Source: Clostridiales bacterium (GTDB lineage Bacteria; Bacillota; Clostridia; Oscillospirales; CAG-382). Taken from it: a stretch of DNA of 64,000 nt. The notes beneath the pieces are model-generated. The model was not told the origin of the DNA and made no database searches. It was given only the letters and a program-made list of their open reading frames with translations. The stretch is taken from positions 1 to 64,000 of the forward strand of contig DMMZ01000027.1 in NCBI GenBank assembly GCA_003452915.1, in the 5' to 3' direction. The position numbers were made by a program, and so were the translations under genes. This document shows, in pieces, positions 7,480-15,971 of this stretch; positions within the stretch are counted from its first letter, which is position 1; each line of letters starts with the position of its first letter.

Positions 7480-8220
7480 CTACACTCTTCCAATTTCATT
7501 TACTGTTTTTTGCAAAAGCTGGTCTGCCATTTTTATAATCTGGCTGCAGGACTGGTATGCTCTTGAATCTTCAATCATAGCCGCCATCTCCTCAATAAGA
7601 TTCACGTTGGAATGTTCAAGACTGCCTTGAATAATTTTACCTGTGAATGGTAATGTTCCGCCTGGGTTCGTCAATTGTCCGTTAGCTAGCTTAACTATTG
7701 CAGCAGTGTCATCTGGTATTGTGATAAGAAATGAATTAACAGCATTTCCATTGCTCGAAATTATACCTGTCTCGGATACCGTTATTTCACTTGGAACTCC
7801 AACATTTATCGTACCGTTTTGTCCCATAATAAAGTTTCCTAAGGCATCCATTAAAAATCCATTGTCATCTACATTGAATCTACCATCTCTTGTAAGTGTA
7901 ATCTCTCCATTTTCATTGATTACAGTGAAGAACCCAACACCGTTAATAGCAAAGTCAAGTGTACGATTTGTATCATAAATTGCTCCCTGTTCGAAATCAT
8001 TATAAACATTCCCTGAAACAACGCCGTGAGTTTTAGTGCCGATTTCAACGGCTTCGCCATTATCAACTTTATATGTCATGTATTCGCCAAAAGTATTTAA
8101 TATAAGGTCGGAACGCTTATATCCCACTGTTTCTATATTTGAAAGATTATTACTTGTAATGTTCATCGACTTTTGTCTGGCCAGCATACCTGTTGTTGCA
8201 TTAATAATTGTATTGTCCAT
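7480..8220 (-). CDS. flgF: flagellar rod protein, FlgF/FlhO-like
   Basis: This 246-residue rod protein has the N-terminal TTGMLARQKSMNITSNNLSN motif, central GVGFFTVINENGE and C-terminal EHSNVNLIEEMAAMIEDSRAYQ, all characteristic of FlgF/FlgG rod proteins. The start at 8220 is preferred. The ATG at 8232 belongs to the conserved 3' end (AAAGGNATGGT) of the leader repeat, and in other copies the true start is again 7-9 nt beyond it. The structured repeat at 8230-8350 fills the gap to the upstream sigma gene. Whether it is FlgF or FlgG is not certain. Confidence 0.8.
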   Translation of the reverse strand: MDNTIINATTGMLARQKSMNITSNNLSNIETVGYKRSDLILNTFGEYMTYKVDNGEAVEIGTKTHGVVSGNVYNDFEQGAIYDTNRTLDFAINGVGFFTVINENGEITLTRDGRFNVDDNGFLMDALGNFIMGQNGTINVGVPSEITVSETGIISSNGNAVNSFLITIPDDTAAIVKLANGQLTNPGGTLPFTGKIIQGSLEHSNVNLIEEMAAMIEDSRAYQSCSQIIKMADQLLQKTVNEIGRV

Positions 8221-8229
8221 AATTACAAC

Positions 8230-8350
8230 CATGCCTTTCCTCGGCGGATACGCCGACAGTGAAAATTGTGCCGTTCCGACAACAGTCGGATTGACTTTCC
8301 ATTAAAGTCAAAGGCACAAAACCGTGTTTGAAAATTTATTTTCAAACTTA
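8230..8350 (-). repeat. structured leader repeat, copy A (upstream of flgF-like)
   Basis: Read toward the gene this has three parts. P1 is a 10-bp hairpin (8326-8335 with 8338-8347). P2 is a branched stem closed by TTGTGCC/GGCACAA (8313-8319 with 8266-8272), carrying a TTGACTTT/AAAGTCAA hairpin and a TCCGAC/GTCGGA hairpin (8275-8280 with 8285-8290). P3 is CGGCG-N4-CGCCG (8242-8255), followed by GAGGAAAGG. The same layout recurs at 12432, 17238, 32481 and, diverged, at 11226. P1 and the second P2 hairpin differ from the other copies by paired changes, so the fold is conserved. Function unknown. Confidence 0.8.
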
Positions 8351-8375
8351 TATTGTTCTTTTCAAACTTTAACTC

Positions 8376-9149
8376 TTATCCAGTTATATATGCACTTAAA
8401 CGCGATTTCATTTTGCTCAACGCTTTTGAATGAATTTGTGAGATTCTTGATGTTGTAAGCTCCATAACAAATGCGATTTCCTTAAGTTTCAATTCCTCAT
8501 AATAATATAATGAAATAACCGTCCGTTCATTGCTGTCCAACTCGTCAATACATTTAATTATTGATTTTTTAAACTCATCTTCAAGAATTTTTTCTTCGGG
8601 ATGTTGATAAGTAGCGGTGCTTTTTGCATTTATTAAACATGAATTGTTTTCCTGTAAAAGATCCTCGAAAGCTAATATGTTTAGACTTAACTCATCTCGC
8701 CTTATTTTATTGAGTTCGTCTTCGGTAAAATTAAGGTGTTCTGCCAATTCTTTTTCATTCGGTGCTCTGCCAAGATTGTTCTGCAAGAATAAAGCCGCAT
8801 CATTTGTAACCTTGATACGTTTTCTGACATCCCTCGGAACCCAATCTTTTTTCCGTATATAATCAATAATAGAGCCTCTTACTCTGATTGATGCAAAAGT
8901 ATCAAACTGTATTCCACGTGTATAATCAAATCTGTCGATGCAGTTTATAAGCTCCAAAACACCATGGCTTGTCATATCTTCTATGTCTTCGTTATTTACA
9001 GTTATCGTGTTCATCTTTTTGATACTGCATGTAACAATATACAAGTATGCTAAAAGAATCTGATTTCTAAGGCTAACATCCTTGGTCGCGGCATATTCAG
9101 CCCATGTTTTATCAGTAATAGTGATAGTATCGTTTTTATAATAATTCAT
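8376..9149 (-). CDS. sigD: RNA polymerase sigma factor for flagellar operons (sigma-28, FliA/SigD)
   Basis: This 257-residue sigma-70 family protein has region 2 at about 45-115 (including DMTSHGVLELINCIDRFDYT and TFASIRVRGSIIDYIRKKDW), region 3 at about 120-170, and region 4 with a helix-turn-helix near the C-terminus (LKEIAFVMELTTSRISQIHSKAL). These are diagnostic of the FliA/SigD/WhiG subfamily. It directs transcription of late flagellar genes from TAAA-N15-GCCGATAT promoters, seen here upstream of flgM and fliD. It lies at the 3' end of the large fla operon, as in Bacillus. FlgM (6275) is its anti-sigma factor. Confidence 0.96.
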   Translation of the reverse strand: MNYYKNDTITITDKTWAEYAATKDVSLRNQILLAYLYIVTCSIKKMNTITVNNEDIEDMTSHGVLELINCIDRFDYTRGIQFDTFASIRVRGSIIDYIRKKDWVPRDVRKRIKVTNDAALFLQNNLGRAPNEKELAEHLNFTEDELNKIRRDELSLNILAFEDLLQENNSCLINAKSTATYQHPEEKILEDEFKKSIIKCIDELDSNERTVISLYYYEELKLKEIAFVMELTTSRISQIHSKALSKMKSRLSAYITG

Positions 9150-9173
9150 ACCTATCCCCTTTGATGGAAAAAT

Positions 9174-11216
9174 TTATGCTACTGAAATCGTACCAATAGC
9201 CAGAACATTGGTATCTGAGTTAACTTCATTAAAGGATAGCACCACAGCTTGGGACGCAAACTGTTCAATAAGCCGCTTATAATAAAATCTAACTACTGGC
9301 GATGTCAGAACAATAATTTCATCCATGCTGTCCTTTAACCGTTTTTCTTCCTTTAATTGAGCAGATATAATTTTCTGCATAATATCAGGCTCTAGCGAAA
9401 CATACGATGTATTACCCGTCTTTTTAATGTTGTTCATTATCAAGTTTTCAAGATCGGGATTAACTGTAATTACTTTAATTGAATTATTACGTACATACTT
9501 TCTTGTGATTGTACGTTTTAATGCTTGCCTTACATATTCTGTAAGCATATCCATATCCTTTACAGACGACGCATATTCAGATACAGTTTCAAGTATGGTT
9601 GTCAAATCTCTTATCGGAATCTGTTCAGCAAGAAGATTGCAGAGAACACGCTGTAAAGAAATTGTTGAAATTGCTGACGGAATTGTATCCTCTACAAGCT
9701 CTTTATTAACCTTTTTAAAATTTTCGAGAAGTGTATTTAATTCTTTGCGACCAAACAATTCATATGAATGTTTTTTTATAATCTCCGAAAGATGAGTAAT
9801 GATAACCGAAAGCGGGTCAATTATTGTATAACCACTCATCATAGCTCTTTCACGTTTATCCTCGGTAATCCATTTTGCTGGGATTTTAAACACAGGCTCA
9901 ATTGTGTCTATTCCGTTAATTTCATCAGAGCTATTCGATTGGTTCATTGCAAGGAATCTATCGGTGAGAACTTCACCACTCGAAATCGCTTCCCCTCTGA
10001 TTTTTATAACATATTCACTTATACCAAGTTCTGCATTATCACGTAACCTGACCGTTGGAATAACGAAGCCTAAATCCTCTGCAAATTGTCTTCTTAACAT
10101 AACAACTCTGTTAAGAAAGTTACCGCCTTTACTTTCATCAACAAGTGGTACAAGGCTATAACCAAATTCGACTTCAATCGGCTCTATATTTAATAGAGAA
10201 TATATATTTTCAGAATTTTTATAAAACTCCGTTTCACTGGGCGGTAAATCATTTACTTCTTCGGTAACATCCACTATTGCTTTCTTTTTCTTTAGCTTTA
10301 CACCTAGAAATATAAGCATAGAGCCCATTATTAGAAGTGTAATTACAGGGAATCCGGGAATTATTGACATTGCAAGGAGAACACCGCCGGTAATTAATAT
10401 TACTATCGGATAAGAAACGATCTGTGTTTTCAAATCCGAGCTTAAATCGTTAACAGAAGCAGCACGGGTAACTATCATACCTGTTGCGGTTGAAATAAGA
10501 AGTGCCGATATTTGTGATACAAGACCGTCACCAACTGTTGATGTTATATAAATCCTAAGCACATCAGAAAAGGAACCGCCACCTTGTACCATACCAATAA
10601 TAATTCCACCGATGCTGTTTATAAAAACAATAAGAATCGATACTATTGCATCACCCTTGATGAATTTGGTTGCACCGTCCATTGATCCATAAAAGTCAGC
10701 CTCACGCTGAATTTTTAAACGTCTTGCTTTTGCTTGTTCGTCATTGATAAGTCCGGAGTTTAAATCGGCGTCAATTGCCATTTGTTTACCAGGCATAGCA
10801 TCAAGAGTGAAACGTGCAGCTACTTCGGCAACTCTTTCTGCACCTTTGGTAATAACTATAAACTGTACTATAACTATAATAAGGAAGATAATAAAACCGA
10901 CTACTGCGTTTCCTCCTATAACATATTCACCGAATGCCTTTATGACATGACCTGCGTAACCTCCGTTACCTAATATTAGTCTGGTTGAAGAAACATTTAA
11001 TCCGACTCTTAAAAGTGTTGTTATTAAAAGTATAGAAGGAAATACAGAAAATTCAAGTGCTTCTTTTATATTCATCGTAATAAGCAGAATTCCAAGAGAA
11101 ATTGCAATATTTATAATGAGCATAACATCAAGAAGAGAAGTATTCAAAGGTATGATTATAAGAAAAATTACGCCTACGATAAACAAGGTAAGCATATTGT
11201 CTAATACCTTTTTCAT
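9174..11216 (-). CDS. flhA: flagellar type III export gate protein FlhA
   Basis: This 680-residue protein has about eight membrane segments in residues 1-310, then a cytoplasmic domain that docks chaperone-substrate complexes. The FHIPEP-family signature (FTLDAMPGKQMAIDAD) is present in the cytoplasmic loop near residue 150. FlhA forms the nonameric export ring and uses the proton gradient. The start at 11216 gives MKKVLDNMLTLF; upstream in-frame codons lie in the leader repeat and are not counted. AAAGGA is about 12 nt upstream. flhB lies upstream. flhF and flhG, which usually follow, are missing and sigD comes next. Confidence 0.97.
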   Translation of the reverse strand: MKKVLDNMLTLFIVGVIFLIIIPLNTSLLDVMLIINIAISLGILLITMNIKEALEFSVFPSILLITTLLRVGLNVSSTRLILGNGGYAGHVIKAFGEYVIGGNAVVGFIIFLIIVIVQFIVITKGAERVAEVAARFTLDAMPGKQMAIDADLNSGLINDEQAKARRLKIQREADFYGSMDGATKFIKGDAIVSILIVFINSIGGIIIGMVQGGGSFSDVLRIYITSTVGDGLVSQISALLISTATGMIVTRAASVNDLSSDLKTQIVSYPIVILITGGVLLAMSIIPGFPVITLLIMGSMLIFLGVKLKKKKAIVDVTEEVNDLPPSETEFYKNSENIYSLLNIEPIEVEFGYSLVPLVDESKGGNFLNRVVMLRRQFAEDLGFVIPTVRLRDNAELGISEYVIKIRGEAISSGEVLTDRFLAMNQSNSSDEINGIDTIEPVFKIPAKWITEDKRERAMMSGYTIIDPLSVIITHLSEIIKKHSYELFGRKELNTLLENFKKVNKELVEDTIPSAISTISLQRVLCNLLAEQIPIRDLTTILETVSEYASSVKDMDMLTEYVRQALKRTITRKYVRNNSIKVITVNPDLENLIMNNIKKTGNTSYVSLEPDIMQKIISAQLKEEKRLKDSMDEIIVLTSPVVRFYYKRLIEQFASQAVVLSFNEVNSDTNVLAIGTISVA

Positions 11217-11225
11217 AATTATAAT

Positions 11226-11360
11226 CGTTCCTTTCGTCGAAGTGCGAAGTTTTGTGCCGGTTCCCCGCACATTGCGGATTTTTTGTAGAAGCTAAATTTA
11301 TACCATTCTGTCCGGTGTAAAAGGCATAAAACTCTTTGTTTGAAAGTCTTCTTTCAGACT
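11226..11360 (-). repeat. structured leader repeat, copy B, diverged (upstream of flhA)
   Basis: The sequence has drifted but the plan remains. P1 pairs 11338-11346 with 11351-11359 (9 bp, one wobble). The P2 closing stem is GTTTTGTGCC (11249-11258) against GGCATAAAAC (11323-11332), with one mismatch on the RNA strand. An inner hairpin CCGCA-ATG-TGCGG replaces the TTCGGC hairpin. It ends in GAAAGGA before flhA. P3 is poorly formed. Retention of architecture despite sequence change argues for selection on structure. Confidence 0.55.
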
Positions 11361-12428
11361 TTACCCCTTTTTCTTGGATTTTTTCAGCTTATAAATAAAT
11401 GCAAGTATATCAGCGACCGGTTTGTAAAATTCTTCAGGTATTTGTCTGTCAACCTCAACTGCTGCATAAAGCCCTCTTGCAAGAGGTACATTCTCGGTTA
11501 CCTGAACACCGTTTTTTTCTGCAATCTCTATGATTTTAAGAGCAAGATAATCCTTGCCTTTCGCTATAACTATCGGAGCTTTATCTTTAGGAGGATTATA
11601 TTTAAGTGCAATGGCATAATGAGTCGGGTTTTTTATAACAACATCAGCTTGCGGTACTTTTTTCATCATACGCATTGTTGCCATTTTACGCTGAACATCC
11701 TTTATACGGCTTTTTACCTGTGGATCACCTTCGGTTTGCTTGTATTCATCTTTGATTTCCTGCTTTGTCATCTTAAGTTCTTTTTCATGCTCCCACCATT
11801 GATAGAAATAATCAGCGACAGCAAAAATCGCCATGTACATTGCAATTTTTATTGTTATGTCATAAATCGTATTACCTATCCAGGACATTGCATCGCTTAA
11901 TTGCAACGCAGGTAACTGGACAACCTCTGACAATCTGAAATTTATTTGCGAATATAAAACCGATGCTATGATTACAACTTTTATAAGTGACTTGAGTAAC
12001 TCAACCAACGACCTAAGAGTAAATATTTTTTGCATACCGGAAATAGGATTAAGACGCGAAAACTTTGGTTTCAATTTTTTTACGTTGAAAAGAAACTGTG
12101 TCTGTATACCACCTAAGATAAAGGATATTAATCCAATAATTATTCCGATTGGTGCGATAATAATTAATATATTTATTACGAACTCAACAATTAAATTCAT
12201 TGTCACTGTTACTGTTAAGTCGGATAATAATGAAGCTTTACTTATTCCGTCTTTTAAAATACTCTTTATAAATAATAGAATAGGTGAAATTATTAATTTA
12301 AAAATGAATGTGATTGCGATCAAACCGAGTGCATGAATTACATCCTTACTCTGAAATATATTACCTTTTTTTCGTTCGTCTTCGCGTTTTTTTGGCGTGG
12401 CTTTCTCGGTCTTTCCGCTGTTTGCCAT
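11361..12428 (-). CDS. flhB: flagellar export switch protein FlhB
   Basis: This 355-residue protein has an N-terminal basic segment (TEKATPKKREDERKKGN), four membrane segments (about 30-215) and a cytoplasmic domain with the autocleavage motif NPTH (VVIKNPTHYAIAL). FlhB switches export specificity from rod/hook to filament substrates after FliK measures hook length. The start at 12428 (MANSGKTEK) matches family N-termini; the longer reading frame up to 12524 runs through leader repeat C and is rejected. AAGGA lies about 11 nt upstream. It sits between fliR and flhA as usual. Confidence 0.97.
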   Translation of the reverse strand: MANSGKTEKATPKKREDERKKGNIFQSKDVIHALGLIAITFIFKLIISPILLFIKSILKDGISKASLLSDLTVTVTMNLIVEFVINILIIIAPIGIIIGLISFILGGIQTQFLFNVKKLKPKFSRLNPISGMQKIFTLRSLVELLKSLIKVVIIASVLYSQINFRLSEVVQLPALQLSDAMSWIGNTIYDITIKIAMYMAIFAVADYFYQWWEHEKELKMTKQEIKDEYKQTEGDPQVKSRIKDVQRKMATMRMMKKVPQADVVIKNPTHYAIALKYNPPKDKAPIVIAKGKDYLALKIIEIAEKNGVQVTENVPLARGLYAAVEVDRQIPEEFYKPVADILAFIYKLKKSKKKG

Positions 12429-12431
12429 AAT

Positions 12432-12557
12432 TTGACCATTCCTTACCTCGGCGGTTACGCCGGTAGCGGGAATTGTGCCGATTCGGCAGAAGCCGAATTG
12501 ACTTTCCATTAAAGTCAAAGGCACAAAACCGTAGTTTGAAAGATCTATCTTTCAAAC
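12432..12557 (-). repeat. structured leader repeat, copy C (upstream of flhB)
   Basis: This is a well-preserved copy. P1 pairs GTTTGAAAGAT with ATCTTTCAAAC (about 12534-12556). The P2 closing stem is TTGTGCC/GGCACAA, with inner hairpins TTGACTTT/AAAGTCAA (loop contains ATGG) and TTCGGC/GCCGAA. P3 is CGGCG-N4-CGCCG, and the element ends GAGGTAAGGAATGG. It occupies the 138-bp gap between fliR and flhB. Compared with copy A the TTCGGC stem shows two compensatory base-pair changes. Confidence 0.85.
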
Positions 12558-12566
12558 TTCACATCC

Positions 12567-13346
12567 TTATTCTGATGAGAGCATAATACTAATCCCTTCT
12601 TCTAGTCGCTCAAACATATATGTCATTGACGAATCCAACACTCTGGAAGCTATTGGTAGTGTCAGCAAAACAACTAATAATCCAACTGCAAGTTTAACCT
12701 GTAATCCTATCGCAAAAATATTTATATGAGGTACTATTCTCATAAGTACTCCAAGTCCTGCTTCTGTTAAAAATTCAATTGCTATTACAGGAATAGCCAG
12801 TTTTAACGCCAAAATAAGAACGTCACCGAAAAGAAGAACTATATAGCTGCCTACACCAAAATTAAATATATCGTTACCTAAAGGAAACAGTTCACAGGAT
12901 CTTGTAACTATTCTTATAAGGGTTAAATGACCATTTGACGCAAAAAACATTAATGTAAAAACAGTGTTATAGACAGAACCCGTCAATGCCATTGATACAT
13001 TGCTCTGTGGATCGTAAACTTTTCCCATTCCAAGACCAAGCTGCATATCAATCGATTCGCCTGCTATTAATGCAATAGAAACAAACATCTGCATCATCAT
13101 GCCGATTCCGAATCCTATAAGCATTTCTTTTAAGATAATAAATATGAATTGAAGCATTGAATCAATTTGGGGATTGGCCTCGCTCAAAGCAGGGGTAATA
13201 CCGGCAGCAATTACAATAGCAAGTCCTACTTTTAATATTCCGGGTATGTTTTTTTTACCCATAAAAGGGTTAAATATAAAAGTGCTCGAGAACCTTGTGA
13301 TAACTAACAGGAAAAGAATATAATTATTACTTAATTCATTAAACAT
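12567..13346 (-). CDS. fliR: flagellar export gate protein FliR
   Basis: This 259-residue integral membrane protein of the FliPQR export-gate core has about six hydrophobic segments. The family-typical N-terminus is MFNELSNNYILFLLVITRFSS, with PFMGKKNIPGILKVGLA following (shown in parts). The start at 13346 has GGAGG 5 nt upstream; the GTG at 13358 lies inside that Shine-Dalgarno region and is rejected. The GGAGGT is complementary to ACCTCC 41 nt further upstream, so translation may be modulated by that hairpin. fliQ lies upstream, and flhB downstream behind repeat C. Confidence 0.95.
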   Translation of the reverse strand: MFNELSNNYILFLLVITRFSSTFIFNPFMGKKNIPGILKVGLAIVIAAGITPALSEANPQIDSMLQFIFIILKEMLIGFGIGMMMQMFVSIALIAGESIDMQLGLGMGKVYDPQSNVSMALTGSVYNTVFTLMFFASNGHLTLIRIVTRSCELFPLGNDIFNFGVGSYIVLLFGDVLILALKLAIPVIAIEFLTEAGLGVLMRIVPHINIFAIGLQVKLAVGLLVVLLTLPIASRVLDSSMTYMFERLEEGISIMLSSE

Positions 13347-13350
13347 ATTA

Positions 13351-13399
13351 ACCTCCACGCCCTGCAGGGTACAAATTGTAATGCAAAATTAGTGGAGGT
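13351..13399 (-). promoter_or_regulatory. inverted repeat that could mask the fliR Shine-Dalgarno
   Basis: On the minus strand ACCTCCAC (13392-13399) is exactly complementary to GTGGAGGT (13351-13358), which contains the fliR ribosome-binding site. The 33-nt loop holds a second palindrome, CCCTGCAGGG. Pairing would hide GGAGG. It may be a translational control hairpin or chance; the eight perfect pairs including the whole Shine-Dalgarno make it worth noting. Confidence 0.45.
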
Positions 13400-13439
13400 A
13401 CGTAATGATGTACTTCTGTTTTTTGTATTTTTCATGCTA

Positions 13440-13706
13440 CTAATACATTCCGTTTATATGTTCGAATATTCTATGTGTATACTCAATCAAAATCGAAAAA
13501 ATCCAAGAACCCAATAATATTAATATCAAACCAACCGCGATGATTTTTAATATAAAAGCAATGCTTTGTTCCTGTATTTGAGTCGCTGCTTGTACTATTG
13601 AAATGGCCAAGCCGATTACCGCAGTAACTGCTAGAAAAGGAGCGGCGATGAGCAGCATTGTCATTATTGCATCTTTAATTATATATGTAATATCCGTCTG
13701 TGACAT
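13440..13706 (-). CDS. fliQ: flagellar export gate protein FliQ
   Basis: This 88-residue protein has two membrane segments (about 15-38 and 50-75), the normal size for FliQ. Four FliQ copies wrap the FliP5-FliR1 core of the export gate. It starts MSQTDITYIIKDAI and sits between fliP and fliR as in nearly all flagellar operons. An 80-bp untranslated stretch before fliR is unusual in this tightly packed operon and contains the inverted repeat described there. Confidence 0.95.
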   Translation of the reverse strand: MSQTDITYIIKDAIMTMLLIAAPFLAVTAVIGLAISIVQAATQIQEQSIAFILKIIAVGLILILLGSWIFSILIEYTHRIFEHINGMY

Positions 13707-13732
13707 CTGCTCACTCCTTGCTTTATTTCTAA

Positions 13733-14497
13733 CTAGTTAAATCCGGAAATCAATGTTTGAAAGGTAAGCTGCCAACCGTTTACCAAAACGAAAAGCATTA
13801 ACTTGAACGGAAGGCTTATCATTGTCGGCGGCAACATAACCATACCCATAGACATCAATGTACTTGCTACAACCATATCTATTATGAGAAAAGGAAGGTA
13901 AAGTAAAAAACCTATAATAAAAGCTCTTTTTAATTCACTTGTTATAAATGCGGGGATAACAACCAATGTAGATACTTCGTCAAGACTCTCCGGTCGAGGT
14001 GAATTATTAACATCGAGAAAAAAATTTAAATCTTCTTCTTTTGTTTGCCTTAACATAAATTCTCTAAGAGGAACAATTGCGTTATCAAGCGCTTGTTGTT
14101 GTGTTATTTCACCGTTTTTATATGGTGTATAGGCTTGTTCATTTACATCCTGAATAACAGGTGACATTATAAATAGCGATAAAAAAATTGCTATACCGAC
14201 AAGTACCTGATTCGGTGGTGTCTGCTGAAGCCCGATTGCGTTACGCAGAATAGATAATACAATAATTATTCGTGTAAAGCAGGTAGTCATTATGAGAATT
14301 GATGGTATAAGAGCAATAATTGTCAGTGAATAAATTATTCCTAACGTATCGGTGTTGCCCAATAAACCGGAAATACCCGAAATATCTTTTGATAATTCTG
14401 TAGTACTTTCTTCTGCTGCGGCAGGTATCGACATTATGTAAAATAAAACAACAATTAAGGTGGAAAAAAAGAGAATCTTCTTCTTGTGCTTTTTCAT
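13733..14497 (-). CDS. fliP: flagellar export gate protein FliP
   Basis: This 254-residue protein has a cleavable-looking signal peptide (residues 1-28), a periplasmic/extracellular part and four membrane segments. Conserved FliP motifs are visible: [22 protein letters not shown] (middle) and [21 protein letters not shown] (C-terminal), given in part. Five FliP subunits form the gate pore with FliR. It overlaps the end of fliO by four bases (ATGA), implying translational coupling. Confidence 0.96.
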   Translation of the reverse strand: MKKHKKKILFFSTLIVVLFYIMSIPAAAEESTTELSKDISGISGLLGNTDTLGIIYSLTIIALIPSILIMTTCFTRIIIVLSILRNAIGLQQTPPNQVLVGIAIFLSLFIMSPVIQDVNEQAYTPYKNGEITQQQALDNAIVPLREFMLRQTKEEDLNFFLDVNNSPRPESLDEVSTLVVIPAFITSELKRAFIIGFLLYLPFLIIDMVVASTLMSMGMVMLPPTMISLPFKLMLFVLVNGWQLTFQTLISGFN

Positions 14498-14853
14498 TCG
14501 TCTTTTTTATCCCTCCCTTTAGGAACATCGTCATGTTTATTCATAAAAGATTTTAATATACTCATAAAGTCGGTTGATGGTCCGGTTGTCTTGTAATTAT
14601 CAATTATCTCAGGAGGTAGTTCGGTTAAAAGTTCGGTTTTCCCGCTTGAGATAGACATCAGATAAATTTTTGTGTCTACCTTTACAATGGCAATAAATGC
14701 ATCTTTACTTAGCATTACCCTTTCGATAACCTTTATAATTTTCCCGCTTGAAAATGAATTCTGCTTTTTTGCTATCCATTTTGTCGCATAATAAGCGCCG
14801 AAAATCATAAGAACAACTATTAGCATTGGGAAGATAATCTCCAGGGTAATCAT
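14494..14853 (-). CDS. fliO: flagellar biosynthesis protein FliO
   Basis: This 119-residue protein has one N-terminal membrane segment (about 5-25) and a small cytoplasmic SH3-like domain (about 35-90), the usual FliO plan. FliO is a scaffold that helps FliP oligomerise. The Lys-rich tail ends in DKKDE. Its stop overlaps the fliP start. cheY, which separates fliY and fliO in Bacillus, is missing here. Confidence 0.85.
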   Translation of the reverse strand: MITLEIIFPMLIVVLMIFGAYYATKWIAKKQNSFSSGKIIKVIERVMLSKDAFIAIVKVDTKIYLMSISSGKTELLTELPPEIIDNYKTTGPSTDFMSILKSFMNKHDDVPKGRDKKDE

Positions 14854-14865
14854 GTAGAACTCCTT

Positions 14866-15969
14866 TTATTTTTTATCGTTTAAAACCTTTGTTATTCTTA
14901 CACCGAAATAATCGTCTACTACAACTACGTCACCTTTTGCAATAAGCTGTCCGTTTACAATCACATCAACCGGATCACCTGCCTGCTTGTCCAGTTCAAT
15001 TATTGAGCCTTTCGTAATATTAAGAACATCCTTAACCATTTTTTTTGCATGTCCTATCTCAACCGTCACGTTTACTTCAACACCCATGACAAGGTCAAGA
15101 TTAAGTTGATCCGGAGAGTTATTCTCTGATTCGTCTTCGTCAAAGTTATCAAATTGGACAGGCTGTACATTTACATTTTTTTTATGTTCTTTTGGTCTTT
15201 GCGGGGGGGCACCTCCTCTTCTGTTCGATTGTTGTGATTTTACATTTGAAGAAGGAGTAGCTTCGTTTGCATAAATCGGTCGAGGTATCTGAGTATGTCC
15301 TATTAAATTACCGTAGTCGGCTTGAACTTTATTTTCATCTGAACCTGAGCCATCCATATTCATTGCATTACTAACCATTTCTTTTACAAAAGATATTGGA
15401 AGTACTGTTACAAACTGGCTGTCAATAAGTCCGTCAATAACAAATTTAAAGCTAACGGTCGCAATAGAATCTCCGACTTCTGCTGAGAAAAAGCTCTCAT
15501 AAAAAGCATTCGGTTCAATAATTTTTGGTGGTGAAATGTTAATGCTTTTATCAAAGAAAGTCGCAAGTGCTGTACTAGCTGAACCCATCATTTGATTCAT
15601 AACCTCACCGAGCGCGCTGTTATGCATTTCATCAAGCTCAGAACTGTTAACACCTATATCGCTTTCGCCTAAAAGACTACTGACAATCTTTTTTACATCA
15701 TCAATACTCATAATTAAAAGGTTAGCTCCGTTAAAACCTTCTATATAGTTTATTTCAACACCTATAACAGGCTCTAATCTTCCATAATCAAAGTTGTCTT
15801 TTTTTATGAGCTGTACAACCGGTGTTGTAATACTTACCTGTCTGTTTAGCATTACCGATATAGCAGTAGCAGCAGCACCCATACTTATGTTTAAGATCTC
15901 ACCAATTGTATCGACCTCAATATGCGTCAAATCTGCATTTGCATTTAAATTATCAACGCTTGCGTTCAT
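14866..15969 (-). CDS. fliY: flagellar switch protein FliY (CheC-like plus FliN domain)
   Basis: This 367-residue protein has an N-terminal CheC-type phosphatase domain (about 15-200) and a C-terminal FliN/SpoA domain (about 290-365, ending VDDYFGVRITKVL), joined by a polar linker rich in Gln, Pro and Asn. Both CheC active-site motifs keep Glu and Asn (GEILNIS and GEVMNQM). The N-terminal CheY-binding peptide (LSQxEIDALL type) found in Bacillus FliY is absent. It forms the lower C-ring with FliM. No cheY is present in this window. Confidence 0.93.
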   Translation of the reverse strand: MNASVDNLNANADLTHIEVDTIGEILNISMGAAATAISVMLNRQVSITTPVVQLIKKDNFDYGRLEPVIGVEINYIEGFNGANLLIMSIDDVKKIVSSLLGESDIGVNSSELDEMHNSALGEVMNQMMGSASTALATFFDKSINISPPKIIEPNAFYESFFSAEVGDSIATVSFKFVIDGLIDSQFVTVLPISFVKEMVSNAMNMDGSGSDENKVQADYGNLIGHTQIPRPIYANEATPSSNVKSQQSNRRGGAPPQRPKEHKKNVNVQPVQFDNFDEDESENNSPDQLNLDLVMGVEVNVTVEIGHAKKMVKDVLNITKGSIIELDKQAGDPVDVIVNGQLIAKGDVVVVDDYFGVRITKVLNDKK

Positions 15970-15971
15970 AC

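Noticed and set aside
12429..12524. N-terminal extension of flhB (32 extra residues)
   Set aside because: It is the translated leader repeat C. The family-typical start MANSGKTEK has its own ribosome-binding site, and a similar spurious extension occurs at flbD through copy D.
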